9,046 bases of DNA from JANRKT01 sp033763355 (GTDB lineage: Bacteria; Bacteroidota; Bacteroidia; Chitinophagales; Chitinophagaceae): the NCBI GenBank assembly GCA_033763355.1, contig JANRKT010000138.1, positions 1 through 9,046 on the forward strand. The letters run 5' to 3'. Within the stretch, counting starts at the first letter, position 1. Every line of letters starts with the position of its first letter. A model generated the notes under the pieces. It was not told where the DNA came from. It ran no database searches and saw only the letters and a program-made list of their open reading frames with translations. The position numbers and the translations under genes are program-made. This document shows positions 1-5,456 of the stretch, in pieces.

Positions 1-14
1 CTGACGGCAGTCAG
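1..14. repeat. Small perfect inverted repeat at window edge
   Basis: CTGAC-GGCA-GTCAG is a perfect 5-bp stem with a 4-nt loop, lying about 45 bp downstream of the minus-strand hydrolase stop. It has no T-run on either strand, so it is not a convincing terminator. What lies beyond the edge is unknown. Confidence 0.35.
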
Positions 15-60
15 GTTCGTGGCTAACCCTCTCTGTAATACGTGTATATTATGTGGTCGG

Positions 61-930
61 CTACTTTTTCGCAATCTGTCCAATAGCTTCATCCATCAAC
101 TTATTAAATTCCTCCGGTTTTTCTATCATGGGGTAGTGGCCCACACCTTTAATGGAGTGAACAAATAAACCGGCTTTGCAGTATTTTTTTACCGATTCTT
201 CATTCATTGGTTCCAAATCGCTTGAAATGAGATGAACCGGAACTTTTAACTGTGAGAGCAGTTCGCCTTCTTTCAGAAAAACCTGCATCAGCGATTCCAG
301 TGTTTGAATGGCGATAGAAGAGTCTGAATTCTTAATATCATTTATCACCCGTTTTACTGAAACCGTATCCGCATAATTTGCCGGAAACAAGGAACTGCGG
401 GTGTACTGTTCTGCTATAGCCTTGTAACCAGATTTCATCATTATAAAAAAAGTATCAACCTGCTTTTGTTCTTCGGGGCTGAAATTCGTAGTGATACTTT
501 TAAAGTTATCAACACCAATAAACCCGATGATCTTTTCCGGCACTTTATTCGCTACGTTTAAAATAATATCCCCGCCCATGGAGTGCCCAACCAGTATTAC
601 TTTTTTTAAATCCAGTGTATTGATTACCGCAGCCACATCATTACCGTATTCATCAATCGTCCAGTTGTTCCTGTTTTTACCGCTTTGTCCATGGCCCCCC
701 AAATCAAGTGTTACAGTATTGAACCTTTTACTGAAATAATCTTCCTGTGCCGTCCAGTATTCTTTATTGATGCACCAGCCGTGAACAAATACAATAGCAG
801 TATCGCTGTTGCCGGCAGAACGGTAAGCAATATTTAGTTCGCCATTTTTAACGACAACATTTTTTTTATCAGCAGGAGAGGCGCAGGCACTGAGAATGAT
901 TAAAGAGAGAATGATGAGCCGGGGTTTCAT
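61..930 (-). CDS. Alpha/beta-hydrolase fold lipoprotein
   Basis: This is a 289-aa alpha/beta hydrolase, probably an esterase or related hydrolase held on the envelope by a lipid anchor; the substrate cannot be told. The chosen ATG at 928-930 gives a short hydrophobic leader ending in lipobox LSAC (Cys16), so a longer in-frame start at 1014 that reads through a palindromic repeat is rejected. Visible fold landmarks are HGW at residues 50-52 (oxyanion-hole region), DLGGHGQS at 77-84, the nucleophile elbow GHSMGG with Ser117, a candidate acid Asp238 in SSDLEP, and the catalytic His265 in GVGHYPMIEKPEEF. All triad positions are present, so it should be active. It is divergent from the GGT gene and appears monocistronic. 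Its start is only 5 nt from a 16-bp motif (936-951) that also occurs before GGT. Confidence 0.9.
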   Translation of the reverse strand: MKPRLIILSLIILSACASPADKKNVVVKNGELNIAYRSAGNSDTAIVFVHGWCINKEYWTAQEDYFSKRFNTVTLDLGGHGQSGKNRNNWTIDEYGNDVAAVINTLDLKKVILVGHSMGGDIILNVANKVPEKIIGFIGVDNFKSITTNFSPEEQKQVDTFFIMMKSGYKAIAEQYTRSSLFPANYADTVSVKRVINDIKNSDSSIAIQTLESLMQVFLKEGELLSQLKVPVHLISSDLEPMNEESVKKYCKAGLFVHSIKGVGHYPMIEKPEEFNKLMDEAIGQIAKK

Positions 931-935
931 AAAGA

Positions 936-1000
936 TAAAGGTAAGTAAACCCCTCATTCTCCTTCTCTTTCTCCCCGCATGGGGAGAAAGAGCGGTGCTG
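936..1000 (-). repeat. Palindromic repeat with 12-bp stem and G-rich tail
   Basis: CTCTTTCTCCCC (965-976), loop GCAT, and GGGGAGAAAGAG (981-992) form a perfect 12-bp stem. Read on the minus strand it is followed by a purine-rich tail containing TGAGGGG, and then by the hydrolase start. The hairpin-plus-TGAGGGG architecture recurs at 1265-1328, and related G-rich versions occur at 2851-2880 and 3531-3558. It is best described as a REP/MITE-like interspersed palindrome; its mobility mechanism is unknown. Confidence 0.6.
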
Positions 1001-1009
1001 AAAAACATA

Positions 1010-1231
1010 TTCAAACATTTGGTTCTTCCATATCAGCAATTGAATACCGTTCGGCAATGAACCTGTTGCCGCAATGCTAATGGAACCTCAACCTCCGTTT
1101 CCCTGCCCGTCCGGCAGGCGGGCTTCTCCGAAAGAGAAGGATCGGCACTGCATTACAATAATTCTAATCTTTAAGTTCTTCCACATTGTCAATTGCATAT
1201 TGCCAGGCAGTGTTCCAATTGTTGAAATGCT
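1010..1231 (-). repeat. Diverged tandem duplication, ~153-bp period
   Basis: Reading the minus strand, the 68 nt from 1231 downward and the 68 nt from 1078 downward align without gaps at about 44/68 identities, sharing AGCATT, CAATTG and TGGAAGAAC. In one frame the two copies encode similar peptides, S-I-x-x-x-G-[TS]-L-P-x-x-[MI]-Q-L-x-[MI]-W-K-N. Each copy is preceded on that strand by a hairpin ending GGAGAAGCCCG (1123-1133 and 1263-1273). It therefore looks like a duplicated hairpin-plus-coding-remnant unit. No parent gene was recognised. Confidence 0.45.
1101..1141. repeat. Paired small palindromes
   Basis: Two short inverted repeats abut. GCCCG (1105-1109) pairs with CGGGC (1119-1123) around a GGCAGG-rich loop, and CTTCTC (1123-1128) pairs with GAGAAG (1134-1139). 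It is the hairpin part of the tandem unit at 1010-1231 and resembles the interspersed palindromes elsewhere in this window. Confidence 0.45.
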
Positions 1232-1264
1232 CAATTACTTCTGCTGAAATAAACTTTATTGCCG

Positions 1265-1341
1265 GGCTTCTCCTTTCCTTTAGGAGAGGAGACTGAGGGG
1301 TGAGGTCAGGAGGAATTAAGGGTGAGGTTTCCTTACCTTTA
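1265..1341 (+). repeat. Palindromic repeat with TGAGGGG tail upstream of GGT
   Basis: CTCCTTTCCT (1270-1279) and AGGAGAGGAG (1282-1291) form a 10-bp stem with one G-T pair and a 2-nt loop. This is followed by ACTGAGGGGTGAGGT and then a second GGGTGAGGT (1298-1306 and 1320-1328, 22-bp spacing). The element runs into GGTTTCCTTACCTTTA (1326-1341), 18 nt before the GGT start. The stretch makes up most of the GGT 5' region, so it may influence transcript structure. Confidence 0.55.
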
Positions 1342-1359
1342 AGCAACAAATCACCAGAC

Positions 1360-3510
1360 ATGAAACACTTCTTTATTTTCCTGTTCATCATTAACTATTC
1401 ATTGCCCACCATTGCCCAGCCTACTCAAAAGCCACCACTGCACGGCAAAAACTGGATGGCTATTACCGGTAAGCCGCTTGCAGCAACAGCAGGGTCTATA
1501 ATATTTCAACAGGGCGGTAATGCCGTTGATGCCGCCTGCGCCATGCTTGCCGCAACATGCACCATGTGGGATGTATTGAGCTGGGGCGGCGAAACACAAA
1601 CGCTCATCTTTAATCCCAAAACAAAAAAAGTTATTGGCATTAATGCATTGGGTGTTGCGCCAACCGGCGCAACTGCTGAATTCTATAAAAGCAAAGGTTT
1701 CAATTTTCCTCCTGAATATGGCCCGCTTGCTGCTGTTACCCCGGGCACTCCCGGCGGTTTATGTTATATGCTTGCCGAATACGGCACCATGAGTTTAAAA
1801 CAAGTGCTTGCACCCGCTATGCAATTAGCAGAGGGTTATCCTATTGAAGCGCAAACAGCCAATGCCATGGAACGCGGCAAAAGAATGATTAAAGAATGGC
1901 CTTACAGCAAAGCAGTTTTCTTACCGCACCTGGGAGAAAAGCGTGAAGCGCCTGAAGCAGGAGAAATTTTTGTGCAGAAAGATTTGCTGGAAACATTAAC
2001 CAAAATGGTGGAAGCGGAGCAGGATGCATTGATGAAAAAGAAAAGCCGCAAAGAAGCTATTATGGCGGCATTTGAAAGGTTTTACAAAGGCGACATTGCA
2101 AAAGAATTTGTAAGGGGATGCCAGGAACAGGGCGGGCTGATTACAATGGAAGACCTTGCCAAATGGAAACCCATTGAAGAAGAACCCATGCAAGTAAATT
2201 ACAAAGGCATTGAAGTATATAAACTGCAGCAGTGGACACAGGGCCCCGTATTGCTGCAGGCGCTTAACATACTTGAAAACTTTGATTTAAAAAGCATGGG
2301 TTATAACAGTGCAAAGTATATCCATACCATTTACCAGACCATGAACCTGGCATTTGCAGACAGGGATTTTTATTACGGCGACCCTTACTTTGAACCCAAA
2401 GAACCCATGACCGGTTTGCTGAGCAAGCAATATGCCATGCAAAGGGCAAAGCTGATAACATTTGATAAGAACGATGCCAATGCAGGCCCCGGCGACCCTT
2501 ATCCTTACGAAGGCAAAAGCAATCCGTTTGTTGAATTGCTCAAACAAAGAGGTTACACCCTCGACAGCAGCAAGCGCAGCTTTACACCTGCACATGATAC
2601 AAGAACAGGTTATAATCTCTCAGCTTACCAAAACTTATCGTCATTAACCGGCATGCAATTACTCAACGGTCTGCAAAAGCCGGCTTTGTGCAATGGTAGT
2701 CCCGCATCAGGCGGGATCGGGATGGCGGCTTCATCGCCGGGGTTTGTGCCTTCACGAACCAATTATGAAAACCATTCAGAAAAACTTTTTCTCGGAACCA
2801 GCAATGAATTAACCAGCCATTCGCAAAAGCTGGCTTTGTGCGATGGCAGCTTCCCCCTTCAGGGGGACGGGAGGGGGTTTGAGTCCGATTCTGCTTATTT
2901 AGATCGTTTACTCCGTGGCACCACTTCCGTTGAAGCTGCCGACAAAGAAGGATGGGTGGTAAGTATTACTCCCAGCGGCGGATGGCTGCCCGCAACCATT
3001 GCAGGCCGCACTGGTGTAGGCATGAGCCAGCGCCTGCAGAGTTTTGTTTTAGATGCATCGCTGAATCCCTTTAATGTTATACAACCGGGCAAAAGGCCAC
3101 GTGTAACATTAACACCAACACTTGCCATGAAAGATGGTAAACCTTTTTTAAGTTTTGCCGTGCAGGGCGGCGACACACAGGACCAGAACCTCTTGCAATT
3201 CTTTTTAAACATTGTTGAGTTTGGTATGACGGTGCAGCAGGCCACCGAAGCCGCCAACATCAACAGCAACCAGTTGTGGTTATCCCTCGGCGGAACCAAA
3301 ACCTCCGACCGCCAGCCACGGCCGGGTAACATATTGCTGCACGATAAAACCCCCGAAACCGTACGTGAACAACTCCGCAAAATGGGTTACAGCTTAACCT
3401 TCGACGACCGCACCAGCGGCCCCATTAATGCTATATGGTTTGACTGGAAACACGGAACGTTTTGGGGAGGTTCAAGTAACCACGGAGAAGACTATGGCAT
3501 AGGCTGGTGA
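1360..3510 (+). CDS. ggt: Exported gamma-glutamyltransferase family protein with enlarged pre-cleavage linker
   Basis: Gamma-glutamyltransferases are Ntn-hydrolases that cut themselves in two and then hydrolyse or transfer gamma-glutamyl groups, typically from glutathione, in the periplasm. The ATG at 1360 gives a 19-20-residue signal peptide ending TIA-Q, better than the longer frame opening at 1300 inside a repeat. Landmarks are GGNAVDAACAM near residue 50, TPGTPGG, AFADRDFYYGDP, then the cleavage and nucleophile site GTTSVEAADKEGW with Thr521 as predicted new N-terminus of the small subunit. SITPSGGW, GVGMSQRLQSFVLD and the C-terminal GGSSNHGEDYGIGW follow. At 716 aa it is longer than relatives I recall (roughly 550-640 aa). 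The excess is residues ~437-509, which encode hairpin repeats and lie directly before the cleavage site. Both halves are otherwise intact and the frame is open. The physiological substrate is unproven. Confidence 0.9.
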   Translation: MKHFFIFLFIINYSLPTIAQPTQKPPLHGKNWMAITGKPLAATAGSIIFQQGGNAVDAACAMLAATCTMWDVLSWGGETQTLIFNPKTKKVIGINALGVAPTGATAEFYKSKGFNFPPEYGPLAAVTPGTPGGLCYMLAEYGTMSLKQVLAPAMQLAEGYPIEAQTANAMERGKRMIKEWPYSKAVFLPHLGEKREAPEAGEIFVQKDLLETLTKMVEAEQDALMKKKSRKEAIMAAFERFYKGDIAKEFVRGCQEQGGLITMEDLAKWKPIEEEPMQVNYKGIEVYKLQQWTQGPVLLQALNILENFDLKSMGYNSAKYIHTIYQTMNLAFADRDFYYGDPYFEPKEPMTGLLSKQYAMQRAKLITFDKNDANAGPGDPYPYEGKSNPFVELLKQRGYTLDSSKRSFTPAHDTRTGYNLSAYQNLSSLTGMQLLNGLQKPALCNGSPASGGIGMAASSPGFVPSRTNYENHSEKLFLGTSNELTSHSQKLALCDGSFPLQGDGRGFESDSAYLDRLLRGTTSVEAADKEGWVVSITPSGGWLPATIAGRTGVGMSQRLQSFVLDASLNPFNVIQPGKRPRVTLTPTLAMKDGKPFLSFAVQGGDTQDQNLLQFFLNIVEFGMTVQQATEAANINSNQLWLSLGGTKTSDRQPRPGNILLHDKTPETVREQLRKMGYSLTFDDRTSGPINAIWFDWKHGTFWGGSSNHGEDYGIGW
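2673..2849 (+). repeat. 27-bp direct repeats (24/27) within GGT
   Basis: The segments 2673-2699 and 2823-2849 match at 24 of 27 positions and begin GCAAAAGC[CT]GGCTTTGTGC. They are exactly 150 bp apart, so both are read in the same frame (QKPALCNGS and QKLALCDGS). Each is itself nearly palindromic around AAAGC[CT]GGCTTT and is followed by another hairpin. They bracket most of the linker expansion. Confidence 0.7.
2700..2730 (+). repeat. In-frame hairpin repeat inside GGT
   Basis: TCCCGC (2700-2705) and GCGGGA (2711-2716) form a 6-bp stem with loop ATCAG, followed by the G-rich tail TCGGGATGGCGGC. The architecture matches the intergenic palindromes, but here it is translated as part of the linker before the autocleavage threonine. 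Confidence 0.55.
2851..2880 (+). repeat. In-frame G-rich palindromic repeat inside GGT
   Basis: CCCCC (2853-2857), loop TTCA, and GGGGG (2862-2866) are followed by a G-rich tail up to GGGGGTTT. It closely resembles the intergenic element at 3531-3558 (TCCCCTGAAGGGGGA plus G-rich tail). Here it encodes the peptide FPLQGDGRGFES about 30 nt before the conserved small-subunit region resumes. Confidence 0.6.
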
Positions 3511-3581
3511 TAAAATAAATGAAGAACTTAAGTCCCCTGAAGGGGGATTTAGGGGGGGAGGATTATGGGATAGGATGGTGA
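3487..3581 (+). repeat. Duplicated GGT 3' end with intervening palindrome
   Basis: The last eight codons of GGT, EDYGIGW-stop (3487-3510), recur at 3558-3581 in another frame. The 24-nt copies differ at four positions, all third-codon positions that keep the amino acid (GAA/GAG, GAC/GAT, GGC/GGG, GGC/GGA). Between them lies the palindrome TCCCCT-GA-AGGGGGA (3533-3547) with a G-rich tail. This looks like the stub of a second, diverged GGT-like gene end. Confidence 0.6.
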
Positions 3582-3612
3582 GCATTGGGCTTAACGAAGT
3601 GAAGGAAGTATA

Positions 3613-3811
3613 TTATGATACCAGCAGTTGTACATATGGCATCGCCTGTTGCGTCGCAATCACATCATCGTTCTGTAATTCTGTACATTTTCCCATTCGT
3701 CGAGGTCTCCATTCGCATAAATGTTATGACAAGAAGGGGATCTCAATTTCTGTCTATGCCCATCTCAAAAGTATTTTCAACTTCTAATCGGTAAGACCTC
3801 TGATTCACGCT
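3613..3811 (-). pseudogene. Possible decayed coding remnant downstream of the TIR gene
   Basis: No open frame spans this stretch. The minus strand does yield successive protein-like pieces in different frames: SVNQRSYRLEVENTFEMGID near 3811-3750, NIYANGDLDEWENVQNY in the middle, and NDDVIATQQAMPYVQLLVS before a TAA at 3613-3615. A gene broken by several frameshifts would look like this. I do not recognise the family, and the plus-strand reading is also partly open, so this is a weak call. It begins about 20 bp past the TIR gene stop on the same strand. The rest of 3511-3830 holds the palindromic repeat and GGT tail copy described separately. Confidence 0.3.
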
Positions 3812-3830
3812 AAGTTAATAATGCAAAATG

Positions 3831-4796
3831 TTAGAATGCAAAAAAATTGCTGTTATCTTGCCTCTTGATTTTTGTTTTTTCAAGTTCATCAAGATACTTT
3901 TTAATCCAATGATGGATAAGTTCTTTGGATGTCCAGAATTTATTTTGACTGTCCGACCAGCCTATAGTTTCGGATAATGATTTATCGAAGGTAAATTCTG
4001 TTTCAAAGTACGTAATCTCGTTATAATCAAAATTTTTACGACCTTCCTTTTGAAAAATTGAAATTTTTAGTTTTCTTATAGCGTCTGCAGCCCTATTGAA
4101 AATATCTTCCAATCTGAATAAAAGGCTGAACCCTTCGTAACTAAGTTCATATAAGTATTCCGGACGTATTTCAGTACTGAAGTGAAGCTTTGCAGCGCTA
4201 TCCTCTAAAGAAGGCTTAATTGCTTTTAATTCATTAAAAATAAACTGAAATTCTTTATACGAATCTTCTAACGCAGCATTAGAACGAAGGTATTCATTCC
4301 GCTTTCCTTCCGCTATTTTCAATCTTTTTAGCCTATCAACTCTATCTTGAACTGTTTCTTCCCGTACTTCCCCTCCATTATCTTTAATTCTTTGTTCTAT
4401 TATTGCTGCTGCACCATTTAGACCCCATCTTTCATAATCAACCCAGAGTTGTGCTTTAGGCAAATAAGCTGGGACTTTAGATTTTTTATCGAGTAAAATA
4501 AATATCACGAATTCCCAACCTTCTTTATAAGCCCGGTTTCTTATCGCTGTTTCTTCAATTCTTGTCCAAGATGTTTCTCCCCAACCCGCACGATATAATA
4601 CAGCTACAATTCTTGCTTCCTGTTCAAATACATTATTAAATGCCAATTCACCATCAGTTCCGCCTAATTCCTCTTGGCGTTTTGAATAAATAAATGATGA
4701 TACCCTGTCGACTATAAGATCATTAAGGTTATGAGCTATAGTTTCGTCTTTAGCTAAAAAAGAAAATGCAATTTCATATTTGAATTTTTTGCTCAT
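3831..4796 (-). CDS. TIR-like domain protein, probable NAD-targeting immune effector
   Basis: This is a 321-aa soluble protein with no signal peptide. Residues 6-125 look like a bacterial TIR domain of the type beginning YE(V/I)A.SF: KYEIAFSFLAKDE, then ARIVAVLYRAGWG, then SWTRIEETAIRNRAY, where Trp77 and Glu81 match the conserved W-x3-E motif and Glu81 is the predicted NADase residue. FVIFILLDKKSKVPAYL fits the following beta strand. Residues ~140-175 are charged and helical. Residues ~175-321 are a domain I do not recognise, probably a sensor or oligomerisation part. Start ATG 4794-4796 is preferred over 4856 because the TIR motif follows at once and a promoter match lies between them. Bacterial TIR proteins commonly deplete NAD+ during phage infection; that role here is inferred. 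Its base composition is clearly AT-rich compared with GGT. A SEFIR or signalling TIR-like role is the alternative. Confidence 0.75.
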   Translation of the reverse strand: MSKKFKYEIAFSFLAKDETIAHNLNDLIVDRVSSFIYSKRQEELGGTDGELAFNNVFEQEARIVAVLYRAGWGETSWTRIEETAIRNRAYKEGWEFVIFILLDKKSKVPAYLPKAQLWVDYERWGLNGAAAIIEQRIKDNGGEVREETVQDRVDRLKRLKIAEGKRNEYLRSNAALEDSYKEFQFIFNELKAIKPSLEDSAAKLHFSTEIRPEYLYELSYEGFSLLFRLEDIFNRAADAIRKLKISIFQKEGRKNFDYNEITYFETEFTFDKSLSETIGWSDSQNKFWTSKELIHHWIKKYLDELEKTKIKRQDNSNFFAF

Positions 4797-4829
4797 AATT
4801 TCTTTTTTTACCCAAGTATAATGAATTTT

Positions 4830-4837
4830 CAAATATA
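4830..4837 (-). promoter_or_regulatory. Bacteroidota -7 element for the TIR gene
   Basis: Read on the minus strand this is TATATTTG, an exact match to TAnnTTTG. Transcription would start near 4823, giving a leader of about 27 nt before the ATG at 4796. A good -33 TTTG at the usual distance is not obvious. The site lies inside the longer 4856 frame, supporting the shorter start. Confidence 0.5.
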
Positions 4838-4863
4838 CGAGACCTGACTCAACCATTTAATTT

Positions 4864-5011
4864 GTCAAGCATCATAATTGCGTTGGCTTGCTCCAGGCAT
4901 GAGACCCCCGGATTATGAATGAACAAATAAAACCACTGGGTCTCCCTTCCCGCAAAGCACAAGCAAAGCCATATGGGGTGAAGGTCCGTGGCGATGGGAA
5001 AATCATGCTTT
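4864..5011 (+). repeat. Dispersed repeat, copy A
   Basis: This is the first of three same-orientation copies. The shared core is GGCATGAGACC (4896-4906), then AACCACTGGGTCTC (4931-4944), and a distal GTCCGTGGCG block (4984-4993). Arms GAGACCC (4901-4907) and GGGTCTC (4938-4944) are perfectly complementary. The left arm GGGTCTTCAT seen in copy B has degenerated here. The copy fills most of the gap between the divergent TIR and zinc-motif genes; no gene is supported inside it. Confidence 0.7.
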
Positions 5012-5086
5012 AGAAAATTTAAATTCTGCCTCTCTTGCAATACACGCTAATTGTTTCTATCTTGTTTATGCTTAATAGAGACATAT

Positions 5087-5422
5087 ATGTTAAAGGTTCT
5101 TATACTCTTATTACTATCTTTCTCTGTAAAATCCCAGGCGGTTTATAAGACACCGTCTGGCACCAAATATCATTTAGCATCCTGTCGCATGGTTAAAAAT
5201 GTATCTGAGCAAATAACCTTAAATCAGGCAAGAGAATTAAACTTGCAGCCATGCAAAATATGTCAGCCACAAAATATTTATTCAATAAATTCTTCGTCAG
5301 TTAATAAAGCGCATGGCCAAAACCAAACTGTGCAATGTAAAGGAATCACAAAAAAAGGAACACGTTGCAAACATATGACACGCATTGCAAATGGATATTG
5401 CTTTCAGCACATTCCGGGATGA
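5087..5422 (+). CDS. Small secreted protein with two zinc-binding motifs
   Basis: This 111-aa product has an N-terminal hydrophobic signal (residues 1-17, cleavage likely near SQA). Residues 19-61 form a compact motif, YKTPSGTKYH..SC...LNQARELNLQPCKICQP, with His29, Cys33, Cys56 and Cys59 as likely zinc ligands; this arrangement recurs in small exported proteins and beside nuclease-like domains. Residues 84-108 form a second motif, CKGITKKGTRC..GYCFQH, with Cys84, Cys94, Cys105 and His108. A polar linker rich in Asn and Ser joins them. ATG 5087 is preferred over 5051 because it begins the hydrophobic segment directly. The J-domain gene follows 34 bp later on the same strand, so the two are probably cotranscribed. 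The molecular role is unknown; nucleic-acid or protein binding through the zinc modules is a guess. Confidence 0.75.
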   Translation: MLKVLILLLLSFSVKSQAVYKTPSGTKYHLASCRMVKNVSEQITLNQARELNLQPCKICQPQNIYSINSSSVNKAHGQNQTVQCKGITKKGTRCKHMTRIANGYCFQHIPG

Positions 5423-5456
5423 AATGCCTTTTTGGGTTAATGAATGACAGGGTCCA

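Noticed and set aside
1164..1391. 75-codon minus-strand frame overlapping the GGT start
   Set aside because: Its first half translates the palindromic repeat and antisense GGT start. Only the last part has coding character, and in that part another frame gives the better duplicated peptide. Treated as repeat and remnant.
3533..3558. Intrinsic terminator after GGT
   Set aside because: The hairpin is followed by a G-run, not a T-run, and it matches the interspersed palindrome found elsewhere, including inside a coding region.
3575..3787. 70-codon plus-strand frame after GGT
   Set aside because: Its start lies inside the duplicated GGT stop region, and the product has no recognisable motif or plausible start signal. 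The minus strand offers more protein-like fragments.
4849..5040. 63-codon minus-strand frame upstream of the TIR gene
   Set aside because: It is almost entirely repeat copy A; the corresponding frame is not kept open over the same length in copies B and C.
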